64,000 nucleotides of DNA from NCBI GenBank assembly GCA_963742205.1, contig CAVUKZ010000007.1:124001-188000 (forward strand). Direction: 5' to 3'. The DNA comes from WHSW01 sp963742205 (GTDB lineage Bacteria > Actinomycetota > Thermoleophilia > Solirubrobacterales > 70-9). Positions 41,543 through 50,564 of this stretch are shown here, in pieces. Within the stretch, counting starts at the first letter, position 1, and every line of letters starts with the position of its first letter. Position numbers and translations under genes: made by a program. The notes beneath the pieces were generated by a model. The model was not told where the DNA came from and searched no databases. It saw only the letters and a program-made list of their open reading frames with translations.

Positions 41543-42739
41543 ATGCCCCAAGCGAATCTGAACGGCAGGGGTAAGGGGGAGGAGCGCGATGCGACCCTGC
41601 CGATGAGCCCCGAGGAGGCGAGCTTCGGAGCCGAGGTCAAGGAGGCCGAGGACGACGAGCCGCGGTTCTTCGAGAACCCGAAGCGGATCGCGCAGACGCT
41701 CATCATCGCGATCGTCGCCGTCGCGGCGATCTACTTCCTCTTCCCCGAGGTCGTCGGCGTCGAGGACGGGATCAAGAAGCTCAGCCAGGGCGACCCGGTG
41801 TGGATCGCGGTCGCCTTCCTCTTCAGCCTCGTCATGTTCGCCTCGTACGTCGCCCTGTTCAGGGGCGTGATCGGGACCGAGATCCACCTTCGCTGGCGCG
41901 AGTCCTACGAGATCACGATGGCGAGCCTCGCGGCGACCCGCCTGTTCTCGGCGGGCGGCGCCGGCGGGATCGTGCTCACCTACTGGGCGCTGCGCAAGGC
42001 CGGGATGCCGCCGAAGGACACCGCCGCCCGCATGGTCGCGTTCAACGTCCTGCTGTACGCGGTCTACCTGCTGACCCTGTTGATCAACGGCATCCTGTTG
42101 CGCACGGGGGTGTTTTCCGGCGATGCGCCGGCCGGCATGACCGTGGTCCCTGCCGTGATCGCGGGCGTGTTGCTCCTGATCCTCCTGCTGATCACGCTCG
42201 TCCCGGGCGATCTCGAGAAGCGCATCTCGGGCGCCTCCCAGCAGCACTTCTGGGGGCGGACCATGCGCCGGCTCGCGACGGTGCCCGCGACGCTCGCGAT
42301 CGGCGTGCGCGAGGCGATCAGCTACCTGCGCGAGCCATCGCGCGGCGGGCTCGCCGTTGGCGGCGCGATCGGCTTCTGGGCGGCGCAGATAGCGATCCTG
42401 GTCGCGGCCTTCAAGGCGTTTGGGGTCGATCCCTCGCTGGCGGTGGTCGTCCAGGGGTTCTTCGTCGGCATGTTCGCCAACCTGCTGCCGCTCCCCGGCG
42501 GCGTGGGCGGTGTGGACGCCGGCATGATCGGCGCCTTCGTCCTCTTCGGCCTCCCAGACAACGCGGTCTTCGCGGCCGTGCTGGTCTACCGTCTGTTCGC
42601 GTTCTGGCTGCCCCTCGTGCCGGGGATCATCGCCTTCTTCCAGCTCCGGCGGACGGTCCAGCGCTGGGAGGAGAGACCGGCAAGCCCGCCGGTCGGCAAC
42701 GATATTGCGGAGAGCCTTCCAGGGGCCATTACTTCATAA
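41543..42739 (+). CDS. Lysylphosphatidylglycerol synthase TM-type flippase (UPF0104)
   Basis: 398 aa, ATG 41543. An acidic cytoplasmic N-terminus (about 50 aa) is followed by about 8 membrane helices. Family motifs: TMASLAATRLFSAGGAGGIV, GFWAAQIAILVAAFKAFG, FANLLPLPGGVGGVDAGMIG. These proteins resemble the membrane part of MprF and are thought to move lipids. No aminoacyl-transferase domain is present. The 3' end overlaps an operator-like palindrome before trxB. Confidence 0.83.
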   Translation: MPQANLNGRGKGEERDATLPMSPEEASFGAEVKEAEDDEPRFFENPKRIAQTLIIAIVAVAAIYFLFPEVVGVEDGIKKLSQGDPVWIAVAFLFSLVMFASYVALFRGVIGTEIHLRWRESYEITMASLAATRLFSAGGAGGIVLTYWALRKAGMPPKDTAARMVAFNVLLYAVYLLTLLINGILLRTGVFSGDAPAGMTVVPAVIAGVLLLILLLITLVPGDLEKRISGASQQHFWGRTMRRLATVPATLAIGVREAISYLREPSRGGLAVGGAIGFWAAQIAILVAAFKAFGVDPSLAVVVQGFFVGMFANLLPLPGGVGGVDAGMIGAFVLFGLPDNAVFAAVLVYRLFAFWLPLVPGIIAFFQLRRTVQRWEERPASPPVGNDIAESLPGAITS

Positions 42740-42749
42740 AGTGAAGTAA
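42729..42749. promoter_or_regulatory. Perfect inverted repeat TTACTTCA-N5-TGAAGTAA before trxB
   Basis: TTACTTCA (42729-42736) and TGAAGTAA (42742-42749) flank TAAAG. It is AT-rich in otherwise GC-rich DNA and directly followed by CATACT (42750-42755), a plausible -10 for trxB. Size and symmetry fit an operator for a dimeric regulator (MarR/Rrf2-like), inferred only from form. Confidence 0.55.
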
Positions 42750-42778
42750 CATACTGAGAGCGAGCGAGACTGAGAGAT

Positions 42779-43789
42779 ATGAGCGAGAAGAGAGTCGAGA
42801 ACCTGATCATCCTCGGCGGCGGACCGGCCGGTTACACGGCCGCGCTCTACGCCGCACGGGCCAACCTCGAACCGCTCGTCATCGAGGGCTTCCGATGGGG
42901 CGGCCAGCTTCAGAACACGACCGACGTCGAGAACTACCCCGGCTATCCCGAGGGGATCATGGGGCCGGAGATGATGAATGAGTTCCGGGCCCAGGCCGAG
43001 CGCTTCGGCACCCGATTTCTCACCGACGACGCCGACCGCGTCGCGCTCTCCGACGGCGACCACCAGAGCGTCTTCGTCGGCGACGACGAGTACGTCGCGA
43101 AGTCGATCATCCTCGCGATGGGCGCCGAGCCACGGCGGCTCGGGATCCCGGGCGAGACCGAGCTCGGCGGCCGCGGCGTTTCCACCTGCGGCGTCTGCGA
43201 CGGCGCCTTCTTCAAGGGCGAGGACGTCGCCGTGATCGGCGGCGGCGACTCGGCGATGGAGGACTCGATCTTCATCTCCAAGTACGCCGACAAGCTCACC
43301 AGCGTTCACCGGCGCGGCGAGTACCGGGCCTCGCAGATCATGCTCGACCGGGCCCGTGAGCAGGGCAACATCGACTTCAAGACCCCGTTCGTCCCCGAGG
43401 AGTTCGTCGCGGGCGACGACGGCAAGCTGCGCGCGATCCGCCTCCGCAACGCCGACACGGGCGGGACGGAGGAGCTCGAGGTCGGCGGCGCCTTCGTCGC
43501 CATCGGCCACATCCCGCGTTCGGAGCTGGTCGCCGAGCAGGTCGACGTCGACGAGGAGGGCTACGTGCTCACCGACGGCAAGTCGACCCGCACCAACCTC
43601 GGCGGCGTGTTCGCCGTCGGCGACCTGGTCGACCGGACGTACCGCCAGGCGGTGACCGCCGCCGGCACAGGCTGCATGGGCGCGCTCGACGCGGAGTGGT
43701 ACCTGCGCGACACCCCGCCGTCGCCCGAGGCCCACTGGCTGCCGGCCGGCGAGCCGATCGAGGTCGCGCCCACGCTCTCCGACAACTAG
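42779..43789 (+). CDS. trxB: Thioredoxin reductase
   Basis: 336 aa, ATG 42779. FAD-binding LIILGGGPAGYTAALYAARA, the redox pair STCGVCDGAFF, NADPH-binding AVIGGGDSAMEDSIF, and the C-terminal FAD motif GVFAVGDLVDRTYRQAVTAA. It reduces thioredoxin with NADPH. No thioredoxin gene adjoins. The upstream palindrome suggests its own regulated promoter. Confidence 0.95.
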   Translation: MSEKRVENLIILGGGPAGYTAALYAARANLEPLVIEGFRWGGQLQNTTDVENYPGYPEGIMGPEMMNEFRAQAERFGTRFLTDDADRVALSDGDHQSVFVGDDEYVAKSIILAMGAEPRRLGIPGETELGGRGVSTCGVCDGAFFKGEDVAVIGGGDSAMEDSIFISKYADKLTSVHRRGEYRASQIMLDRAREQGNIDFKTPFVPEEFVAGDDGKLRAIRLRNADTGGTEELEVGGAFVAIGHIPRSELVAEQVDVDEEGYVLTDGKSTRTNLGGVFAVGDLVDRTYRQAVTAAGTGCMGALDAEWYLRDTPPSPEAHWLPAGEPIEVAPTLSDN

Positions 43790-43800
43790 GCTCGGAGGCC

Positions 43801-44939
43801 ATGGCGGTCGTCGAGGCACCGAGCGGCAGCGCCGAGGCGATCGGGCTGCGGCCCGTGCCCGAGTTCGACGGGGTCCACGAGACGTGGCCGCGCGGCGACC
43901 GCCCCGCCGCGATCCGCGAGGCCGCGGGCGCCTTCCGCGAGCGTTTCGCCACCCCCGAAAACCGGGTTCACGGGGTGCGCACGGTCGACATCGCGTCCGC
44001 CGCCGTACCCGCTGAAGTTCGCCTTCGGCGGGGCGGCGAAGGGCGCGAACCCGTACGTCAACATCATCAACCGGCTCCAGATCGTCCAGTTCGAGGACTT
44101 CGAGGGCCGCACGCGGACGCTGGCCTACGAACCCACGGTCACCGACGGCCCGCAGGAGGCGCCGTTTTACGAGCAGATGATGCGCTTCCCGCTGCCGGAC
44201 TCGGTCGCCGATTTCCTCGCCTACAAGGTCGTGGCGAAGATCTGGCACGAGCCCGACGAGGCGCTCGCGGTCGCGGGGCTGCGGCCGGAGGACGTCGACC
44301 TGATCAGCTTCGACCACCTTCACGTCCAGGACGTGCGCTTCGTCCTCGGCACCACCGAGCCCATCGACGGCGAGGCCGCCGCCGCGCCCGGCGCTGTTTC
44401 CCAACGCCAAGCTGATCACCCAGCGGCGCGAGTGGGACACGTTCGCGTCGGTACACCCGATGCAGTGGGCGTGGTACGTGGGCGAGGGGGTCAAGGACGT
44501 GCCGCTCGACAACGTCGTGCTGGTCGACGGCGACGTCGAGCTCGGCAAGGGCGTCGCCCTGGTCTGGACGCCCGGCCACACGGACGGCAATCACTCGCTG
44601 TGCGTGAACACGGCGGAGGGCGTGTGGGTCTCGTCGGAGAACGGGGTCGCCGCCGATTCCTGGCATCCGCACCTCTCGAAGATCCCGGGCGTGCGCCGCA
44701 CCGCCGAGTACTTCGGGCGCGAGGTGATCCTGAACTCGAACACGCTCGAGGACTCGATCGACCAGTACGACTCGATGCTCAAGGAGCTGGCGCTCGCGGA
44801 TCCGCATCCGCGCGACCCGCGCTATCGCAACGTTTTCCCCTCCTCGGAGATGGCCGACTGGAAGCGCCAGTGGCCCGTGGTGCCGACGTTCAGCTACGGC
44901 GGCATCAACACCGGGGAGATCGTCACGCCCTCCGGCTGA
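43801..44939 (+). CDS. Metallo-beta-lactamase-fold hydrolase; two +1 frameshifts
   Basis: Pieces in three frames join to about 378 aa. MAVVEAPSGSAEAIG leads to EIRTVDIAS-type TVDIASAA. After about 44003 come YPLKFAFGGAAKGANPYVN and FDHLHVQDVRFVLGT. After about 44388 come ALFPNAKLITQRREWDTFAS and LVWTPGHTDGNHSL. The metal motif reads HLHVQD, a variant of HxHxDH, with the downstream GH in TPGHTDG. Each junction loses its shift if one base is removed. A hydrolase or lactonase-type role is inferred from the fold only. Follows trxB by 11 bp. Confidence 0.75.
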
Positions 44940-44966
44940 GCGGCGCGCCGCGGCTACCCTCGCCGC

Positions 44967-45884
44967 ATGGACCGCCGCGCCTGGCTGCTGCTGCTCGCCC
45001 TCTCGGCGATCTGGGGCTCCAGCTACATGCTGATCAAGATCGGCGTGCGCGATCTCTCCCCCGGGATGGTCGCGTTCGGCCGGGTCGCGCTCGGGGCGGC
45101 CGTCCTCGTCGCGTTCGCCTGGCCCCGGGGGGCGCTGGCAGGCTTCTCCGGGGTCGCCGGCAGCGTCGCGCTGATCGGGCTCTCCCAGATCGCGGGGCCC
45201 TTCCTGCTGCTCTCGGCGGGAGAGACCGAGATCTCCTCGTCGCTGGCCGGCATCCTGGTCTGCTCGGCGCCGATCTTCACCGCCCTGCTGGCGATCCGGG
45301 TGGACCAGGACGAGCGGCTCAGCGGCACGCGCCTGTGGGGCATCATGATCGGCGTGGTCGGCGTCGCGGTGCTGCTCGGCGTCGATCTCGGCGGTTCAGG
45401 CGACGAGCTGCTCGGCGGCCTCGCGGTGCTGCTCGCCGGACTCGGGTACGCGATCGGCGGCCTGCTGGCCAAGCATCGTCTCGCCGGCAAGCCGAGCATC
45501 GGGATCGCCGCCTGGGTGACGGTCGCGGGCGGGATCTTGCTGCTGCCGGCGGCGATCATCGGCTGGCCGGCGTCCGCCCCGGGCCTCGGGCCCGTGAGCG
45601 CCGTGGCGGTGCTCGGCGTCGTCTGCACCGGGCTCGCCTTCGCGATCTTCTACGAGCTCGTCGCCACCATCGGCCCCGGCCGCGCGTACACGGTCACCTA
45701 CATCGCACCCGGGTTCGCGGTCGTCTACGGCGCGATCCTGCTCTCGGAGGAGATCACCGTCGCGACGGTCATCGGACTGGCGTTGATCGTCGCCGGGTCG
45801 TACCTCGCGGCCGGTGGCGTCCTGCGTGCCGGCCGCCGGCGCGGGGCAGGAGACCCCGTCGCTGCGCAGAACACCGTTCGTTGA
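44967..45884 (+). CDS. EamA/DMT-family transporter
   Basis: 305 aa, ATG 44967. Ten hydrophobic helices in two five-helix EamA halves: AIWGSSYMLIKIGVRDLSPG at the start, SSLAGILVCSAPIFTALLAI in half 1, and YTVTYIAPGFAVVYGAILLS in half 2. Such proteins export amino acids or other metabolites. Substrate unknown. Confidence 0.87.
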   Translation: MDRRAWLLLLALSAIWGSSYMLIKIGVRDLSPGMVAFGRVALGAAVLVAFAWPRGALAGFSGVAGSVALIGLSQIAGPFLLLSAGETEISSSLAGILVCSAPIFTALLAIRVDQDERLSGTRLWGIMIGVVGVAVLLGVDLGGSGDELLGGLAVLLAGLGYAIGGLLAKHRLAGKPSIGIAAWVTVAGGILLLPAAIIGWPASAPGLGPVSAVAVLGVVCTGLAFAIFYELVATIGPGRAYTVTYIAPGFAVVYGAILLSEEITVATVIGLALIVAGSYLAAGGVLRAGRRRGAGDPVAAQNTVR

Positions 45885-45913
45885 GTCTCGTACGACAGAC
45901 CTAAGGAGGGTGT

Positions 45914-46360
45914 ATGCGTAAGAAGGCCCTGTTGCTGGGCGCAACCGCGGTGCTCGCAGCCGCGCTCATCGCTCCCAGTGGCGCCTCGGCAGGAACTCTG
46001 CTGACGTCGCATCTCAACGGGAAGCAAATCGTCAACCCGTCCGGCGGCGACCCTAAGGGGACGGCGACGGTAATTCTGAAGGTGAACCGCCAGAAGGCGC
46101 GGATCTGCTGGACCCTGAACTACAGGAGCCTGACCGGGATCCGGGGCATGTTCCTGCACAAGGGCGGCCCGGGCCAGATCGCCCGCCCGATCCTGACGTT
46201 CTTCAACGGCTCGAAGCCGAACGGCGCTCAGGGTTGCGTCAAGAACGTCAAGAAGCGGATCGTCAAGCGCCTGAAGCGCAAGGGCAGTTCGCACTACCTC
46301 GACATCACCACGTCGAAGTACCCCAACGGCGCGGTCCGAGGTCAGCTCAGCCGCGGCTGA
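45914..46360 (+). CDS. Secreted CHRD-domain protein
   Basis: 148 aa with an ideal RBS (AAGGAGGGTGT) and signal peptide (LLLGATAVLAAALIAPSGASA). The domain shows LNGKQIVNPSGGDPKGTATV, CWTLNYRSLTGIRGMFLHKG and the end YPNGAVRGQLSRG, the CHRD pattern. It is a beta-rich extracellular domain of unclear function. Convergent with, and 19 bp overlapping, the 3-hydroxyacyl-CoA dehydrogenase gene. Confidence 0.83.
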   Translation: MRKKALLLGATAVLAAALIAPSGASAGTLLTSHLNGKQIVNPSGGDPKGTATVILKVNRQKARICWTLNYRSLTGIRGMFLHKGGPGQIARPILTFFNGSKPNGAQGCVKNVKKRIVKRLKRKGSSHYLDITTSKYPNGAVRGQLSRG

Positions 46361-47691
46361 TCGGTCTCGGCCAGGCGCCGTAGGTACGGCGCCGCCCGGT
46401 AGCGGTCCTCGCCAAGCTCGCCCGCCAAGGCGTCGAGCGTGGCGAGGACGCTCCCGGGGCCGATCTCACGCAGCCACTCGAACGGCCCACGCGGGTGGTT
46501 GAAGCCCAGCCGCAGCGCGGTGTCCAGGTCCTCGGCGCTGCCGACGCCCTCGCCGACCGCGAAGCAGGCCTCGTTGATGAGCTGGCAGACGATCCGCCCG
46601 AGCACCAGCCCGGGGGCGTCGCCCGGCGTGCACTCCACGTGCTTGCCGAGGGCGGTGAAGTAGCGCCCGGCCGCCGCCAGCTCGTCCGCCGTGGTATTGG
46701 GCAGGCGGGCGATCTCGACCACCACCGCCCGCTCGAGGTCGGGTAGCGCGACCCAGCGCACGGCCGCCTCGAGCTCGGGTCGACGCTGGAACTCGTCCGG
46801 GCGCTCGAGCGGCGGCGGGTCGTCGGGGCGGTGCGGACCGTCGTCGTAGCGATACCACCCGGTCCCGCTCTTGCGGCCGAGTCGTCCGGAGTCGACCATC
46901 CGCTGCTGCAACGGGTGGGGGCGCCAGCGGGGCTCGTTGAAGCTCTGCGCGTAAAACGACTTCGCGACCGCGAGGTTGACGTCGATCCCGATCAGGTCCT
47001 GGAGCTCGAACGGGCCCATCCGGTAGCCACCGCCGATCCGCACGATGCGGTCGATCTGGTCGGGCTCGGCGATTCGCTCGCCGTAGAGCCGCAGTGCCTC
47101 GAGGCTGAAGGGTCGCGCGCCGCGGTTGGCGAGGAAGCCGATGCCGTCGGCGGCTCGCACCGCTGTCCGGCCCATGCGCTCGGCGACCTCGGTCGCCACC
47201 GCGAGCGCCGCCGTGTCCGTCGCCTCGCCCGCGACGACCTCCACGAGGCGCATCAGCGGCGGCGGATTGAAGAAATGCATCCCGCACACGCGCTCCGGCC
47301 CCTCGACCCCGGCCGCGATCGCCGTCACCGAGAGCGAGGAGGTGTTGGTCGCCAGCACGGCGTCGGGCGCGCAGGCCGCCGCCAGCCCCGCGAACAGCTC
47401 GCGCTTGAGGTCGAGCCGCTCCGGTGCCGCCTCGATCACCAGGTCACAGCCACCGAGGTCGGCGAGCTCGCCGGCGGGGAGCACCCGCGCGGCGCCCGCC
47501 TCGGCCTCGGCTTCTGTCCAGCGGCCACGCTCGGCGCCGCGTCCCAGGTCCGCGCGCAGGCGCTCTATCCCGCGCTCCAGCGCCTCGGAGTCCGGGTCGT
47601 GAAGCAGCGTCTCGTAGCCGCCGAGACACGCCAGCTGGGCGATCCCGGCGCCCATCGTCCCGGCTCCCGCGACTCCGACCCGCTCGATCAC
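46342..47691 (-). CDS. 3-hydroxyacyl-CoA dehydrogenase
   Basis: 449 aa from GTG 47691, one base after the cupin stop. NAD-binding RVGVAGAGTMGAGIAQLACL, the Glu in VIEAAPERLDLKRELFAGL, catalytic SMHFFNPPP-type CGMHFFNPPPLMRLVEVVAG, and two C-terminal 3HCDH domains (GYRMGPFELQDLIGIDVNLA; GFNHPRGPFEWLREIGPG). Oxidises 3-hydroxyacyl-CoA in beta-oxidation. Last gene of the minus CoA operon. Two tandem C-terminal domains resemble PaaH/PaaC-type enzymes. Confidence 0.9.
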   Translation of the reverse strand: MIERVGVAGAGTMGAGIAQLACLGGYETLLHDPDSEALERGIERLRADLGRGAERGRWTEAEAEAGAARVLPAGELADLGGCDLVIEAAPERLDLKRELFAGLAAACAPDAVLATNTSSLSVTAIAAGVEGPERVCGMHFFNPPPLMRLVEVVAGEATDTAALAVATEVAERMGRTAVRAADGIGFLANRGARPFSLEALRLYGERIAEPDQIDRIVRIGGGYRMGPFELQDLIGIDVNLAVAKSFYAQSFNEPRWRPHPLQQRMVDSGRLGRKSGTGWYRYDDGPHRPDDPPPLERPDEFQRRPELEAAVRWVALPDLERAVVVEIARLPNTTADELAAAGRYFTALGKHVECTPGDAPGLVLGRIVCQLINEACFAVGEGVGSAEDLDTALRLGFNHPRGPFEWLREIGPGSVLATLDALAGELGEDRYRAAPYLRRLAETDQPRLS

Positions 47692-47692
47692 G

Positions 47693-48179
47693 CTAGGGCG
47701 CCGGGGGCGGCTGCTCGCCGTCCCAGAACTCGACCGCGTCGCGACGGTAGTAGGCGTCGTGGAAACCGTCGAGGCTCCCCGGCGGGGCACCGAAGGCGCT
47801 CAGCTTGCCCGACTCGGGCCGCACGACGACGTCGGGAGCGTTCATCTCGCTGACGATCAGGATGCGGGCCGGCTCTCGCCCGCGGTTGATCACCTGATGG
47901 ATTCCCTCCTCGCCGGCCGGGAGCGAGACCACCTCGCCCTCGTCGAGCTCGCGCTCGCCCGTCGGACGTCCGCAGCGCGGTCGTCCCCGAGAGCACGATC
48001 AGCAACTCCTCGTTGCCCAGGTGGAAGTGGAGCGGAAACGGGGCATTGCCAGGCTCGATCTCGAACAGGCTCGCGCCGAGCCGCTCGGCGCCGGCCTGGC
48101 GCCCGAGCCGGGCGCGACGGACGCGGAACCCCTCGCGCTCGACCGGCGGCTCGAAGTCGGGCTCGAGGAAGCTCGTCAT
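47693..48179 (-). CDS. Cupin-domain protein B; +1 frameshift
   Basis: About 161 aa after correction. MTSFLEPDFEPPVEREGFRV, the cupin metal motif PLHFHLGNEELLIVLSGTTA, then (frame shift at about 47957, GACGGGCGAG) EGEVVSLPAGEEGIHQVINR and the end RRDAVEFWDGEQPPP. Paralogue of the next gene upstream (same opening EPDFE.., same WDGE end). Small cupins of this sort often bind a metal and a sugar or acid; role here unknown. Start overlaps the stop of cupin A. Confidence 0.8.
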
Positions 48180-48641
48180 CGCGGCGGCTCCTCGCCGTCC
48201 CAGTAGTCGACGGCCTCCGCGGCGCGGAAGTTCAGCCGCAGGCCGGGCACGCGCGACGCCGACCTTGTCCGAGTCCGGATAGACGGTCACGTCCGGCGAG
48301 TTGCGCTCGCTCAGCATCAGAAAGCGGGTCGGCTCATCGCCGCGCGCGATCAGTTGGTGGGCGCCGCGCTCGCCGCGACCGAAGGCGACGACGTCGCCGG
48401 CGACGGCCTCGCGGGTGCCCTCCGGGGTCCGGACGGCGAGTGTGCCGGAGAGCACCAGCAGCAGTTCCTCGTTGGCGGCGTGCCAGTGGTAGGGGCAGTT
48501 CGCGTTACCCGGCTCGAGCTCGTAGAGGCTCGCCCCGAGTCGCTCGGTCCCGGCGCGGCGCCCGATCTCGCTCCCGCGGTGACGGAACCCGTCCCGGTCG
48601 AACGATTCCTCGAGCTCGGGCTCGAAGACGTTGGCGCTCAT
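48176..48641 (-). CDS. Cupin-domain protein A; +1 frameshift
   Basis: About 154 aa after correction. MSANVFEPELEESFDRDGFR, cupin motif PYHWHAANEELLLVLSGTLA, GDVVAFGRGERGAHQLIARG, MLSERNSPDVTVYPDSDKVG. After a slip at about 48252 comes VPGLRLNFRAAEAVDYWDGE. Start overlaps the enoyl-CoA hydratase stop (ATGA). The two cupins are tandem duplicates within the fatty-acid operon, perhaps forming a heteromer. Confidence 0.8.
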
Positions 48642-49408
48642 CGCCCCCGGAACTCCGGCTTGCGCTTCTCGAGGAAGGCCTGCATGCCCTCGACCCGGTC
48701 CTCGGTCGCCATCGCGAGCTCGTACAGGCGCCGCTCCTGGTCGAGCCCGGCCGAGAGCGACGTCTCGTCGGCGACGAGCACCGCCTGCTTGGCGAGCCTG
48801 GCCGCGATCGGCGGCCGCTTGGCGATCCGCGCCGCGAGCTCGAGTGCGGCGTCGAGCCACTCGCGCTTGCCGACGACCGAGTTCACCACGCCCATGCGCT
48901 GGCCTTCGGCGGCGTCGAAGCGCCGCCCGGTGAGCACCAGCTCCATCGCCCGCTGCTTGCCGATCGCGCGCGCCAGCCGCTGCGTGCCGCCGCCGCCGGG
49001 GATGATCCCGAGCGTGATCTCCGGCTGGCCGAACTCGGCCGTCTCCGAGGCCACGATCAGGTCGCAGATCAGGGCGAGCTCGCAGCCCCCTCCCAGTGCC
49101 CAGCCCGAGACGGCGGCCACGAGCGGCGTCCGGCACTCGGCGAGCCGTCGCCAGAAGGCCGCGGCGGGATGGAACACGGCCTCGTGAAACTCGCGCTCCG
49201 CGAGCGCGCCGATGTCCGCCCCGGCGGCGAAGGCCTCGTCGGAGCCGGCGATCACGATGCAGCGCACGTCGGGGTCGGTGTCGAAGTTCGCGACCGCGTC
49301 GGCGAGCGCGTCCATCAGCGCGGGGGAGAGCGCGTTGCGCGCCTCGGGACGGTTGAGGCGGCAGAGACCGACGTGCCCGTCGACCGAGACCTCGACCAGC
49401 TCAGGCAC
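48638..49408 (-). CDS. Enoyl-CoA hydratase
   Basis: 256 aa, ATG 49408. Crotonase fold: CRLNRPEARNALSPALMDAL, FAAGADIGALAERE, SGWALGGGCELALICDLIVA, and EFGQPEITLGIIPGGGGTQR with both catalytic glutamates. It hydrates trans-2-enoyl-CoA. Between acyl-CoA dehydrogenase (overlap of 8 bp) and the cupins, so it carries out the step between the two dehydrogenases of the operon. Confidence 0.92.
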   Translation of the reverse strand: MPELVEVSVDGHVGLCRLNRPEARNALSPALMDALADAVANFDTDPDVRCIVIAGSDEAFAAGADIGALAEREFHEAVFHPAAAFWRRLAECRTPLVAAVSGWALGGGCELALICDLIVASETAEFGQPEITLGIIPGGGGTQRLARAIGKQRAMELVLTGRRFDAAEGQRMGVVNSVVGKREWLDAALELAARIAKRPPIAARLAKQAVLVADETSLSAGLDQERRLYELAMATEDRVEGMQAFLEKRKPEFRGR

Positions 49409-50564
49409 GCGGTGGGACGAGCGCGTTGATCCCGGTCGCGTCGCGCCCGATGATCAGCTTCTGGATCTGTGACGTGCCCTCGTAGAGCGTGGTCACGCGA
49501 GCGTCGCGCAGGTAGCGCTCGACCGGGAACTCATCGACGTAGCCGGAGCCGCCGTGGACCTGGATCGCAAGGTTCGCGCACTCGACCGCCGACTCGGTCG
49601 CGTACAGCTTCGCCACCGAGGTCTCGACCGTCGACGGCTCGCCGGCGTCCTTGAGCAGCGCGGCCCGCCGGACCAGCATCCGGCCGGCGTCGCGGCGGAC
49701 GATCATGTCGGCGATCATCTCCTGAACCAGCTGGAAGCTGGCGATCGGAACGTCGAACTGCCGGCGCTCCGTCGCGTAGGCGACCGAGGCCTGGACGCAG
49801 CCCTCGCAGATGCCCACGCACCCGGCGGCCACTGAGTAGCGGCCCGAGTCGAGCGCGGACATCGCGACCTTGAACCCGTCGCCGACCTCGCCCATCAGCG
49901 CGTCGTCGCCGACCTCGACGTCGTCGAGCGCGATCGAGGCGGTATCCGAGGCGCGCAGCCCCAGCTTGCCGTGGATCTCCTGGGTGGAGAAGCCGTCGCT
50001 GTCGGTCGGCACCAGGAAGCAGGCGAGGCCCTTGTGCTTACGGTCCGGGTCGGTCTGCGCGAAGATCAGCGCCACGTCGGCGACGTTGCCGAGGGAGATC
50101 CACATCTTCTGGCCCGTGATCCGCCAGCCGCCGTCGATCTTCTCCGCCCTGGTGCGCAGGTTCGCGGCGTCCGAGCCCGTATCGGGCTCGGTGAGCCCGA
50201 AGCAGCCGAACGACTCGCCGGAGGTCAGGCCCGGCAGCCAGCGCTGCTTCTGCTCCTCGCTGCCCCACCGCTCGATCGAGCCGCAGACGAGCGAGGTCTG
50301 GACGGAGACCACGGTCCGCATCGCCGAGTCGCCGCGGCCGACCTCCTCCACGATCAGCCCGTAGCCGAAGAAGTCCAGGGAGCGCCCGCCGTACTCCTCG
50401 GCCACCGGCGCACCGAGGTAGCCCATCTCGCCCAGCCGCCGGGCGAGCTCGATGTCGAACTTCTCGGCGCGGTCGGAATCGCGTGCCCTCGGCACGACCT
50501 CGTTGTCGACGAAGTCGCGCGCGGTCTCCTGAATCAGGCGCTGCTCGTCCGTGAGCTCGATCAA
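49401..50564 (-). CDS. Acyl-CoA dehydrogenase
   Basis: 387 aa, ATG 50564. FAD-dependent family: CFGLTEPDTGSDAANLRTRA, TGQKMWISLGNVADVALIFA, RRQFDVPIASFQLVQEMIAD, and the active-site Glu in TTLYEGTSQIQKLIIGRDAT. It introduces the 2,3-double bond into short- or branched-chain acyl-CoA. Start overlaps the stop of the aminotransferase gene upstream, which hints at amino-acid-derived acyl-CoA substrates. Confidence 0.93.
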   Translation of the reverse strand: MIELTDEQRLIQETARDFVDNEVVPRARDSDRAEKFDIELARRLGEMGYLGAPVAEEYGGRSLDFFGYGLIVEEVGRGDSAMRTVVSVQTSLVCGSIERWGSEEQKQRWLPGLTSGESFGCFGLTEPDTGSDAANLRTRAEKIDGGWRITGQKMWISLGNVADVALIFAQTDPDRKHKGLACFLVPTDSDGFSTQEIHGKLGLRASDTASIALDDVEVGDDALMGEVGDGFKVAMSALDSGRYSVAAGCVGICEGCVQASVAYATERRQFDVPIASFQLVQEMIADMIVRRDAGRMLVRRAALLKDAGEPSTVETSVAKLYATESAVECANLAIQVHGGSGYVDEFPVERYLRDARVTTLYEGTSQIQKLIIGRDATGINALVPPRA

